DNA from: Haliotis asinina
Taxonomy: Eukaryota > Mollusca > Gastropoda > Lepetellida > Haliotidae
Length of the DNA stretch: 64,000 bases
Direction of reading: 5' to 3'
NCBI RefSeq assembly: GCF_037392515.1
Contig: NC_090288.1
Span: 11,600,969-11,664,968, forward strand
Below the pieces are notes generated by a model, which had not been told where the DNA came from, ran no database searches, and saw nothing but the letters and a program-made list of their open reading frames with translations. This document shows positions 53,946-63,800 of this stretch, in pieces (position 1 is the stretch's first letter; each line of letters begins with the position of its first letter). A program made the position numbers and the translations under genes.

Positions 53946-55147
53946 TACTTACACGTTGAAGTGACTTGAGCAAGTAACAAGGTCAAGCTACGTATTAATT
54001 TTACTTTACGTGCCCTACGGAGACGTGATCCGTTTTGTACAAACGATACAATAAAATGAAGGTAAGAATTAGATTTGCATGGGTAAATATTATTTCCCCA
54101 ACAACTAAAGTTAAAGTATCTGCATATTCCTCCAAGGCACATCGGCCCAAAATGCATCGTGGAATCTCAATAATAAGTCTATGTGAACGTTCAAGTCGAG
54201 AACGTTGTACCCGCAAAGCGTTTTACTTTATCAATGACGTCACTAATGGCAACATCACTGAAGGATTAGTGCCCATCTGTCATCCCGTCTGACGAGACAC
54301 TTGTACATGCACACACTACGAGGGTGAACTTTCCACTGCAAGCTCACCTTTCCCCACACAAGTCACTCCCCCGCATCATGGGCGAGGAACTGTCTTTCTT
54401 TAACACGACTCTACCTATTTGACAACAGAAAAAAAAATCTCGCCTTTGACAAACAAGGAAACGATTCCCAACGAATCTCTTATACTGTAGTACTTACGCC
54501 TGCAGTAGGTTATTCGCTGTGTAGTTAGGGGAACTGTATTCGTGCTTGGGTGCGTAGTATAATCAAATTGAAACGAAAAGTTTAGTTCGTAAAGGGATTA
54601 AGTTTCAGGAGCACGTCGAGTGAAGACAGGTCTTTTAGTCATTACTGTTCTCTCCCGGATCTGTATAAACTTCTAACGTTAAGATCCGGGAGTTGAATTG
54701 TCATAAATATATTAACACTTTAACCTGTCAGAAGTTGCATATGGACATTGTGTGATGACGCACTGGGCCATCCGGGCATTGTTCGTGGATACTGTTTACG
54801 GCACAACTAGTCATCATATGACAGTATGTAAAACTAACTTCGTGATGCATGAATTATTACAGGAAATAAACTGAAAGCATTTTGAATTTTTTAAAAGGAT
54901 ACGTTTGTTGACGACATCGTCTATAACATAATATAAAAATAGAACTCATTCTAAAAAAAAAACATTTGGGTAAATTCGAATATATCTGCGGCAAATAAAA
55001 GTTTCATTCAAGACATACACGTTAACTATATGCATTACTAGTATGATAGGCGACAAAAACCGCAATCGCGAACGTTGATAAATATTAACCTTCATTATTT
55101 TCACAACTGTGCATACCAATACTCTTTCTAATCTGGGGAAACAAACC

Positions 55148-55295
55148 GTGAACATACGGGTTAGAACCAGTTGTAGAAGGTGAGTAACAGGATTGGGTGG
55201 TCAGGTCGATAATGGTCTCTTATCTCAATGACGTGTGTCGATGCTCATGCTGTTGATCACTTGATTATCTAGTCCAGACTCGATACAATATATGA
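55148..55295 (+). repeat. SINE-B, internally deleted
   Basis: GTGAACATACGGGTTAGAAC, AACAGGATTGGGTGGTCAGG, GTCGATGCTCATGCTGTTGA, TAGTCCAGACTCGATACA. The CTTGTCG unit is gone. Confidence 0.65.
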
Positions 55296-55387
55296 AATTG
55301 TTATTGGTATATTGTCGCTATTGTTACATTACATGCTGATTGTGAATAACGAATATTACTTCCTCATGCTGTAGAGTGCGTGAGGTA

Positions 55388-55514
55388 ATGAGTGAGTGAG
55401 TGAGTGAGTTTGCATTTACATTCAAGCAATATCACGCCGGGGGACACCAGAAATGGACTCCACACACTGCACCCATGTTGCGAATGGACCCCGAGTCTTC
55501 GGCGTGATGAGCGA
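55388..55514 (-). repeat. SINE-A, head truncated
   Basis: (GTGA)4 at left, ATTCAAGCAATATCACGCCG, GGGGACACCAGAAATGGACT and GAGTCTTCGGCGTGATGAGC; the ACCACTAGGC part is missing. Confidence 0.7.
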
Positions 55515-56270
55515 TTTCCTCCTGTAGCATACGGATATACAATTAGTTATATCAAAACATTCAATGTTTTTCATGGGCGTGAGCACCACTGAAACTGTCG
55601 GATTAAAATCGTCATAATTTCCACAAAAACTGTTTGCGATGTGTAAAAAGCACCACTAAGAACATGTCCATCCCTTAAGATGAAAACAGGTTACTTAAAA
55701 CATGTCATAATTTACAAGGATCGGTCTTTCAGGGGGCTTATGACGTCCAACAATGAGACGCATAGCTCTATCAGATTACATGGTGTAATTTTTTAAGTTC
55801 CCTATCTAAATATTCTCATCTATATACACACCTGTAACACAGGTGATAAACGTGACGATTCTTGTGTTGAGAGGAATTCCACAGTCTTATAATTGCTACT
55901 TAACTGTAACCGTGTCAATATAGATTTTGCTAAAACGGCAACAATGACACTATTTCGTTGATGTTTAACACCTTTGAAAATAGACAGCGAGACGGGCAGC
56001 TGTATTTGTTGAGCTTGTTTGACAACTATATCTTAGTGCCCTACGAGAGCTCTTCTCAATTTCGTTTGGGTGTACAGCTATTTTGGGAAATGTATTTGAA
56101 ATGTAGACGCTAAAGCGCACAAGGGACTATGACTACCATATTAGGAATTCTGGAAGATAAATTAGTGGACGTCAGTATCAGAAGTTGATAAGATCCACCT
56201 TCATCACCGTTGCTTCCGTTCGGACATTCCCGCCTATTTCCGTAAATGCCGAGTTACGAGAGACCGTGTG

Positions 56271-56405
56271 TATAAGAACTGGGAGAGGCACAAACAGTCT
56301 CGCTTGTTTGTGGCGCTTCTCCGGATTTTGTTTGGAATTTGTATATTTTTTGTTTAATTAAGTTCAGGGGAGAAGAACATGAAAGGGTATAAGTTTCTGA
56401 TAAAG
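56271..56405 (+). promoter_or_regulatory. Candidate TATA promoter and short first exon
   Basis: TATAAGAA at 56271, about 100 bp of leader, then ATG AAA GGG TAT AAG TTT (MKGYKFLIK) ending at AAAG|GTATGT. The exon would be phase 0, which does not fit gene C exon 2 (phase 1), so if spliced it belongs to a different transcript or is non-coding. Confidence 0.3.
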
Positions 56406-56841
56406 GTATGTTTAAATTTGGGATTTCGAAACACCGGTGCTTTAACGCCTTAAATCTCGCTTAAGTAAACTAATTAAGTAATTAATTATTAGAATTGATT
56501 AATCAAATTTTTATTCTGGAGGTGTAATCTAGACCAAACTTGAAAACTAAACAGGCAAAAAGCATCATTTGTGTATTTTTGTGAAATTATCTGTTAATAA
56601 TCTGATATCACGATATGCCCCACCCCTCGTCTTACTAGCCAATCGCTGACGTGATGCCCGAAGTCGCCAGTCATTTACTTCGCGGATCTATCACGAGGTG
56701 AGCACGCGACGTCAAGAAAGGGAACCTATCTCCAATCAACTGTCATATTTGACAAACAGAATGTTCTACAACAGTGACGTCACAAGAGACGAGCCAGGAA
56801 ACTTTCTATACACCTAGTGGGCGTTCCTTGGTTGTAATAGG

Positions 56842-56849
56842 TATAAATA
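56842..56849 (+). promoter_or_regulatory. Gene C TATA box
   Basis: TATAAATA, 127 bp before the gene C ATG, the clearest TATA box in the window; it predicts a start near 56872 and a 100-bp 5'UTR. Confidence 0.65.
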
Positions 56850-56975
56850 AACCTTTATCTCCCATCCAGATCAGAATTCACAGGGATATATGAGAAAACC
56901 AGGAGTTCTACCGAGCTCTCGTGTAACTGTTAAAGAACATCAGGTGAATTAGTGCCCCTGAATTTTTATCACATC

Positions 56976-57204
56976 ATGGCATTTCGAATTGTTTTGGCCT
57001 GTTTGCTCGTAGCCATGGCAACGGCGACAACATCTGTGGGTAGCTGTGTGGTGAAGAGCAACCCCGATTTCAGACCAGACCCCGATGACTGCTCCGTGTT
57101 TTATGTGTGCGCAAATGAGATCTTGTACAAGTTCAATTGTTCGGACAGCGTGTTTGATCCCGTGACCAGGACTTGTGTGGCAAAGGGGTCTACTTACGAC
57201 AGAT
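56976..57204 (+). CDS. Gene C exon 1 (signal peptide and module 1)
   Basis: 229 nt, donor AGAT|GTAAGT, phase 1, splitting the sixth Cys codon as in gene B. Confidence 0.9.
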
Positions 57205-60200
57205 GTAAGTACTATTTACCTAATTCTATGTTAAGAGTTTAGTCAGTTTAGTTTTGTGCCGCACTCTGCAATATTCCAACTATATGGCGGCTTCTGTGTT
57301 TAAGAAACGCTTAGGTAGCCTAGTGGTTAAAGCGTTCGATCTATCGGGTTCTATGCTCCACATGGTTATAATGTTAGATTCCCGATTGTTGTGTAACCCA
57401 CCCTGATACTGTTGAAATATTGTGAAAAAACAACTTCACTTTATTTGCAAATAGTCGTTGGATATGTCTGTCCTGAGTGAGTGAGTTTCGTTGTACTCTG
57501 CTTTTAGCAATACTGAAGCCCGCAATGGACACCAGGAATGGGATTCGAACATATTACTCATCTGGGGAATCAAACTCGGATCTTCGGCGTGACCGCTAGG
57601 CCACCCCACTTTCCCACTGAGATACATGGTCAGTTGGGTACACCAACTGTTACAGCACTGACTTGTCCCAATTTGAATCCCGATGTAGATACACAGTTTG
57701 AGGTTCGTTCATGGTGCCATCTGAAATATTACTTATAGCTATGCTAAAGCTTACTTATTCACTAGAGGTACCTAGAGGCTAAAACATTACTGACGATTAC
57801 ATTTTATCAACTCACAATCCTGACACCGATCTGACCGATTCATTTAATATTTGTACAGGTCTGTATGTCGGGGCGGTGGGTTAACGTAATGGTAAGAACG
57901 TCCCCTCGTCACGCTGAAAACCTGGGTTTGATTCCTCATATGGGTACAGAGTGTGAAACCCATTTCCGCTATCCCACGCCATGACTTTGCTGGAATATTG
58001 CTAAAAAAAATCCATATTCCAGTCACTCACCTTTCATTTCATTTCCAAAATATTGTGTTCTAAAGCAAGCTGTACCTATCGCGTACAGTAATGATTATTT
58101 CTGAAACTTGCCGATAATCTTCTTCACAAGCGACCGACATTTCCTTTTCAAAGATCTATTCTCTGTGACGTAAAGCATGACGAGATGAGACGTAATATCT
58201 TTCATCCCTCACTTCGCCCTCTAAAAGAAAATCAGAAAATGTCACAAACATCGCTCAAGTCAATAATATTTACAAAATATGACAGTCAGCCAAAGTAGGC
58301 GTCCTACAAGGAGCTGGCGCAATACGTCCATGTTTTATTCAAATGTTCTCGTCAGCAAACCGTGAAATACTTCTAAAGACAAAGTCTTGTGTTGTGCAAC
58401 GCCAAGCCCCGTCGTCGTTGACGCCGCATGTCGGCTTTATGTCGGCCACGTCTTAGCTGAGAACAAAATCGAGGTGTCGTGGTTTCGTACATTGTCACAC
58501 GTCCCTGTCAACGTGCTGCGAACCCCGTCGGAAACGTTGTGCATGACGATGACATCGCAACTGACAGCAGACATGCAGGATGTGCCTTCGGACTAATCAG
58601 ACCTTTTGAAGGATTTTTGTCAACTCAGCAAAATCATCATGTCGTTTAGCACAATGGTTAAAAATGGTCTTGTGCCGTCACTCTTTTGTTTTAATTGTGT
58701 GCCATATCCAGAAAGCCCTTCCAAAAATGCAATGTTCCATTGTGAAAAATGAGTATTTTATGTGATTCAAGAGTGGTACCCACGTTAAGTGTGGTTGGTT
58801 GTGTGCGCGCGTCCGCTCCTAAAAAACGTTACATATAACGGCCTTAAAAATGAGCAGCTGAACTGGATACCGGCACTAAACAAATACTTGCATAATAATA
58901 ATTATAACAATAATTGGGAGTATGCATGTGAAAGAAAGACCTTTTATGGTTGTATTTGTGTATTGGAGTTATTTAGAACTTACTAAAATTCATTCCACCG
59001 TCGTCTCATGCCTTCTGTTAATATGAAGAAATTTCTTCTTTGAGAGTGTTGAACATTATAGCTAATCTTTCAGACAGTGATGTGATGGTGATGAAAGAGT
59101 GAGTGAGTTTAGTTTTACGCCGCACGCAGCAATATTCGAGTTATATGGCAGTGCCGAAGAAAGAAACGAAAAGCGTGTTTTGTGCATTTGAGGATTTCAG
59201 AATCTACATAGCATGCTGGCTGGTTCACATCTGACCTGCGATGGGTCCATAAACTGCTCTTAGCTCCATTTCCGTGCGGTCGTCTTGAGGGCGGCAGGTG
59301 GTTACCACGTGCCTATCGCATGCTTCTACGGGCGCCGTTGCTTCTACGATTTTCAGAAGTTTGACAAAATAGTATCCCCGTAGCCAGGAGGTGGCACTGC
59401 ACGGGTTCCACTTGAAGACCGCATGGTGATCGTGTGGTAAACGCACGATTTTTTTTTAAAACTGTAGAATTGTAGAAATCGATGAATAGCAGCACGGCCA
59501 GCTACCGCACGATCTCCGAGCTGCCTCCGTAAGATCTTCGTACGATTTCTGCGCAGCCTCCATGTAGGTTTGCCTCGGCCTCTTCCCAAGGCACGATACC
59601 CGTAGACAATGTCAACACAACAAAGATCGTAACCCGCGGTTATCCACGATGTCTAAGAAACTGTACGGAAAATCGCAGACTTGCTCATCGTACGGCGAAC
59701 GTGGCATTTGTGATTCAGGTCTGAAGACTATGGAATACTGTAAGGGACATTCTCGTGATCTCGCATTCTCGCGATCTCGACCTTTGGAAACAAACCTAAA
59801 AAGACAAAAGTGCGAGAATGCGAGATCACGAGAATGTCCCTTACAGTATTCCATAGAAGACCACCGGTGTCTCAGAAACCGTCTGTGAACTTGAAGAAAT
59901 TCCTCGTTCAAAGATGTTGAGTACTATTGCTAATCTTTGGGACAATTTATTATTGTAACGGAAGACATCAAAGGTGTAAATTTATACTTCATGACAGGAA
60001 TAACATACTGTGTTGTACAACCAACGGGCACTACCTTTCAAATATTTTGTGACGAGGGATTTCAAGTGATTCCGTTTTAGATTTATTTTGCATTATAGTA
60101 GCTCCTGCTTTGAGAGAATATGATCAGTGAATGTCCCTCGGACTATTTTTAGTCCAGAAACCACGTTATTCTAAAACATAACTTTAGTGCGGAAGCCACA

Positions 60201-62431
60201 TTATTCTGGACTCCATGTGACTCCTAAAATCTTGTTAAACCAGAAACATAGTGAACGTTAAACACAACTCTGACATTGTGTCAAGTTTTTAAACAGACGA
60301 CATAAAGATGAACGCTTACTTTTTGTGAGAGTGCATTTTTGCGAAATTTTGGTCTCTTTTCCTGATGAGTATAGGTCAATCAGGATTCTATGACATTCTT
60401 TGAATCCTGCGAGTCAAGAATCTCTTTAGTCTGAAAACTAAGTATCCATGTATACATTTTGTAATTAAATTTTCAAATGTTTTTCAGGTACGAAGAAGGA
60501 CACTCCAGCACAGACGGTCATCTGTCTGCCTGGGTCTCGTGCCCTAATTCCCCACCCCGAAAATTGTGCCCAGTACTACAACTGCTCTGCTCCCAGGCAG
60601 GGGTACAAGTGGCCGCAACATTTGAGGGAGTGCCCCTTCTCTCAGCTCTACAACGTCATGACGAAACAGTGCGAGCACTACAGTATGGTGAAGTGCGGTG
60701 ACAGACAAGAGCCCATTAGTCACTGTGAGTATACTGTTCATTATGACTTCCACTACAGAACCTTCTGTTACATGGATCTCTTTTATAGTGAATGAGTCTA
60801 TATAGTTTTATCCCGCTTTAAGTAATATTCCAGCAACATCGCGGCTGGGGACACCTACAATGAGCTCTTCATACATTGTACCCGTGTAGGGAATGGGATC
60901 CATAGTGAGCAAACGAAATAGAAAAGATAAATAGCCCTTAATCGGCATTAATTGAAGGTGTATATTACTTTCCATATTATCACGTTCTGATTAGGAGAGC
61001 CGGTGGGTGAGTGAGTAAGTGAGCGAGGTTAGTTTTAGTCCACAATTATCCAGCTTTATTGTGGCCGTCTGTAAATAATCGAGTCTGGACCAGACAATCC
61101 AGTGATCAACAGCATGAGCATCGATCTGCGCAATTGGGAACCGATGACTTGTGTCAGCGAAGTCAGCGAACCCGATCCCGTTAGTCACCTCTTCCGACAA
61201 ATATAATTGCCTTTCATGGCAAGCTTGGGTTGCTGATGACCTGTTCTACCCCGGACCTTCACGTGTCGAGAGACGGTGGGATGGTTTAGTAGTTAAAGCG
61301 TTCGCTCTGATCAGGAACACCAGTTTGAACCTCTCCCCACGTCGCTAATTTTAACCAGTGGCAACTCTAAAGCAGAGCTGAGGGTCTGAAACCTATTTCT
61401 GGTGCCCCTTTACCATGATATTGCCACTTCCTTTGGCTGGAATAATTGAAGAACCAGTATCAAAACTATTTTACTCACTCACGCGGGACGATATTTATGG
61501 TCAGTATGGGACACAATAGGGTGCTGTGAGTTAGGACAGATCTCCACAATGTCTGCTGGTCGTAAGATGGTCGATAACGTGCCATGGTACATGTTGTTCT
61601 CAATTTTAATCACTAGTTTGTCTGATCCAGACAGGATTGTTTAATTTCCAATGTCATGAAGCTGAAACATTGCTGAGTACACCATTAAGCTACAAACAAA
61701 CTACATCAGCCAGTGAGCATATGCCTACTCGAACGTGTGGCGGTTAAGTTACGCAATGGTTAAGCATTTGCCCGTCACGCCTAAGTTTTGGCCACATGGG
61801 CTATTTGTAAGATTGCTTCCCTTAGGCGAACCAGTATTCTGTGACGCTGGGTTGGAACCCGGAATCGTCCTAATTCATTCTAATTGTGTCCCCATAAACA
61901 GTATACACAGGGTCGCCAAATGGTGAAAGCGATCATTTGTTACGTCAAGGCCTCGGGTTTATTCCCACATCGGTTTCCCCTACATTGACTGTTGATGTAC
62001 TTAAGCACAGGCAACTGTAGCGCAAATGGGGTTGCGCAGCATAGAGAATATGATCAGTCTTGCAACGTACTTCCCTCGCTTCGGTTCGAAAATTGTTTTA
62101 CATGTCAAAATGAAATGTCCGTAAAATCATACTCAGTCACTTGAGACGACGTTAAGCCATACTCGCTCATTCATTCTCTCTCTTTCTCTCCTTTACAGGC
62201 GACTACCGGGCGAACCAATGCGAAGCCGCTCACTGTATCCCCTGCATAGTGCGCTACCCAAGTTGCAAGGGTCTTCCCGACGGCTTGAACCAGTGGGTAG
62301 GGAGGGAGGACTCCCCTTACTATGTCGTGTGTGAGGGTGGACGGATGGTGTATTCGGGTATGTGCACCCAGGAATACGGACCACAGATCTTCGACAAACT
62401 GAGGAAGATGTGCGTTGAAGGCACTCCTTAA
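56976..62431 (+). CDS. CBM14 gene C: secreted three-module chitin-binding protein
   Basis: CDS join of 56976..57204, 60488..60724 and 62199..62431, giving 232 aa. MAFRIVLACLLVAMATATTS is a signal peptide; I use the ATG at 56976 since the in-frame extension upstream lacks one. Module 1 has Cys24, 39, 45, 55, 67, 77 with DDCSVFYVC and FDPVTRTC. Module 2 has VICLPGS, ENCAQYYNCSAP, RECPFSQLYN, KQCEHYSMVKC. Module 3 begins CDYRANQCEAAHCIPC and continues VRYPSCKGLPDGLNQWVGRE, SPYYVVC, VYSGMC and RKMC, again without Cys2 and Cys6. The two internal introns (3.3 kb and 1.5 kb) are phase 1. Exon 2 carries no ATG in its true frame and is hidden behind longer frames. Module 3 is closest to that of gene B. 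A role in an extracellular chitin matrix is inferred from the family. Confidence 0.9.
57241..57296 (-). repeat. SINE-B tail fragment
   Basis: AGTTTAGTTTTGTGCCGCAC, TCTGCAATATTCCAACTATA, TGGCGGCTTCTG. It starts 36 bp after gene C exon 1. Confidence 0.7.
57309..57438 (+). repeat. SINE-A, diverged
   Basis: TTAGGTAGCCTAGTGGTTAA, AGCGTTCGATC, lost box B, and GATACTGTTGAAATATTGTG. Confidence 0.6.
57476..57610 (-). repeat. SINE-A, short body
   Basis: GAGTGAGTGAGTTTCGTTGT, GCTTTTAGCAATACTGAAGC, GGGGAATCAAACTCGGATCT, GACCGCTAGGCCACCCC. Confidence 0.7.
57868..58031 (+). repeat. SINE-A, near full length
   Basis: GGGGCGGTGGGTTAACGTAA, CTCGTCACGCTGAAAACCTG, GGTTTGATTCCTCATATGGG and TGCTGGAATATTGCTAAAAA. 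Confidence 0.75.
59096..59155 (-). repeat. SINE-B tail fragment
   Basis: AGTGAGTGAGTTTAGTTTTA, CGCCGCACGCAGCAATATTC and GAGTTATATGGCAG. Confidence 0.7.
59729..59855. mobile_element. 127-bp MITE with identical 44-bp arms and 6-bp duplication
   Basis: Both ends read TATGGAATACTGTAAGGGAC inwards and the arms stay identical for 44 bp. The flanks are GAAGAC at 59723-59728 and GAAGAC at 59856-59861, a 6-bp target duplication. The 39-bp core has no coding capacity. It lies in gene C intron 1; the lack of arm differences points to a young copy. Confidence 0.85.
60283..60442. mobile_element. Unclassified dispersed element, copy 2
   Basis: GTTTTTAAACAGACGACATA, AAGATGAACGCTTACTTTT and AAGAATCTCTTTAGTCTGAA align with the element at 52226. 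It ends 45 bp before gene C exon 2. Confidence 0.5.
60488..60724 (+). CDS. Gene C exon 2 (module 2)
   Basis: 237 nt, phase 1 at both ends, acceptor TTTTTCAG, donor CACT|GTGAGT. Translation TKKDTPAQTVICLPGSRALI then PHPENCAQYYNCSAPRQGYK; length equals gene B exon 2. Confidence 0.9.
60788..60909 (-). repeat. SINE-A, head lost
   Basis: TATAGTTTTATCCCGCTTTA, AGTAATATTCCAGCAACATC, GGGGACACCTACAATGAGCT, TTGTACCCGTGTAGGGAATG. In gene C intron 2. Confidence 0.7.
61007..61266 (-). repeat. SINE-B, full length, two-unit form
   Basis: GTGAGTGAGTAAGTGAGCGA, GTCTGTAAATAATCGAGTCT, AGCATGAGCATCGATCTGCG, two diverged CGACAAATATAATTGCC / ATGGCAAGCTTGGGTTGC units and CCGGACCTTCACGTG. Confidence 0.83.
61268..61483 (+). 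repeat. SINE-A with internal insertion
   Basis: GACGGTGGGATGGTTTAGTA, GTTAAAGCGTTCGCTC, then a roughly 45-bp unrelated segment, ACCTATTTCTGGTGCCCC and ATTTTACTCACTCAC. It lies head-to-head with the preceding SINE-B with almost no spacer. Confidence 0.65.
61540..61700 (+). repeat. SINE-B, strongly diverged
   Basis: TGCTGGTCGTAAGATGGTCG, AATCACTAGTTTGTCTGATC, CAGACAGGATTGTTTAATTT and GCTGAAACATTGCTGAGTAC keep the family order. Confidence 0.55.
61734..61795 (+). repeat. SINE-A head fragment
   Basis: GTGGCGGTTAAGTTACGCAA, TGGTTAAGCATTTGCCCGTC, ACGCCTAAG. A similar trace (GGTCGCCAAATGGTGAAAGC) lies at 61911. Confidence 0.5.
62199..62431 (+). CDS. Gene C exon 3 (module 3, terminal)
   Basis: 233 nt after a CT-rich tract and CTTTACAG; the split codon gives Cys156. 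Ends RKMCVEGTP-stop. Confidence 0.92.
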
Positions 62432-62670
62432 TGACTTAAAGAGCAAGAACCATTTCTATTTCTTGTAGTTGGTATTGTTTCTGAACGTCTTTCATGATTG
62501 GTCTTTCCTTACTTGGCAGTGATACTCACGTGAAGTCACGTGATGTGACATTTTCCCGGACTCTTTCGGCGTAATAAACGAACTATACCATTCAAAAGTA
62601 GGAGAAATTGTTTTTGGAAGATTGATAAAATGCAACTAACGAAGCCAAAGAGGAACACATGATGAAGAGA

Positions 62671-62676
62671 AATAAA
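62671..62676 (+). terminator. Gene C polyadenylation signal (proximal)
   Basis: AATAAA 240 bp after the stop. A second AATAAA at 63254-63259 may give a longer 3'UTR; the AT-rich stretch between them shows no other feature. Confidence 0.5.
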
Positions 62677-63355
62677 GGGAAAACATTTTTTCCATTCCTT
62701 TGGAAAGGTTTCACCTCTATGGATACATATTATTTTTTCTGATGTGCCTTGTCATTTGCTAGTGGTAAGCTCACAATCTGGAATATCTCTTACTTTGTTT
62801 AATGGTTGTGGTGAAAAAGAATCCAGTAAGACATAAATTTTCTTTCATGTGTTCATTGGACTAGATATAGCCAATTACCCAATTAGGAAATACTGAAGAC
62901 GGTTATGATCACACCCTCTCTTGCCTAATTTATTTTGCAGTTTGTAAAAACTATTTTATTTATGATGCAAAGCTGGTGTTAAGAACTTAAGTATTGGCCA
63001 GTCAGTTATTGAATTTGTACACAAGTCCCATTGCTGCTGGTTTAGTTTAGCGTTATTTATTTTTGAATCTGTAATCTTTATTATACACAAAATGTTGTGA
63101 TTGTACGTTGTTAGTGCTGTGGTGCTTAAACTGGTTGTACCCCTAAACTTGATTTATTAGCGAAAGCCGGTTGTATTCGTGCTGAGATGAAGCTATGCGT
63201 TAATACCAGTTTAGTGTTTGTTGAATGTGGTATTTTGTAAATATGTTTGATTGAATAAATATTTCACGAATTATTTCTTTATTCGGTGTCTGTTAATTCT
63301 CTACATTCGTCTTGGATGGCGGAGTGATGAGGACATTAACATATTTTATATGGCT

Positions 63356-63800
63356 CAGTTACTCAGTCTCTGCACTCACTCCTTCACTCCCTCACTCTCA
63401 GTCACTCATTCACTGCGTTATTCTCTCACTCCGTCACTTACTCATGCATTTTCTCGTGCACTCACTTCGTCACTCATTCATTCAGTCTCTCGCACACTCA
63501 CCCCCTCCCCCACTCACTTTCACTCAGTCTGTCACTCACTCATGCACTCACTCAGTGTGCTCCTCCCTTACTTCGTCACTCATTCACTGCGTCACTCTCT
63601 CATTTCGTCACTCACTCCGTCACTCATGCACTCACTCTCATGCTCTCATTCCGTCACTCACTCCGTCACTCATGCACTCACCCTCATGCTCTCGTTCCGT
63701 CAGTCACTCTGTCACTCATGCACTCACCCTCATGCTCTCGTTCCGTCAGTCACTCTGTCACTCACTGCTTCAATTTCTCACTCCGTCACTCACTCGCGCA
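63356..63800. repeat. Degenerate CACT/TCAC satellite
   Basis: Mostly (T)CACTC-type 4- to 9-bp words. Towards the end a longer unit of about 45 bp (GTCACTCATGCACTCACCCT ..) repeats at least three times. Ser/His/Leu-rich frames are by-products. Confidence 0.9.

Larger units (their letters stand above)
47900..56270. other. 8.4-kb gene B to gene C spacer
   Basis: I see no gene. It holds a 42-bp repeat, several SINE-B and SINE-A copies, an AT-only stretch, a pogo-like element, a GT-rich satellite and a GTGCTTAGATG array. An open stretch near 49825-49950 (VTDDVAAVFQLSPDLKTRFL) reads like protein, but no splice partner or start supports it. Confidence 0.45.

Noticed and set aside
56952-56975. Eight-codon upstream extension of gene C
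   Set aside because: It begins with GTG and would place polar residues before the signal peptide; the ATG at 56976 gives a normal one.
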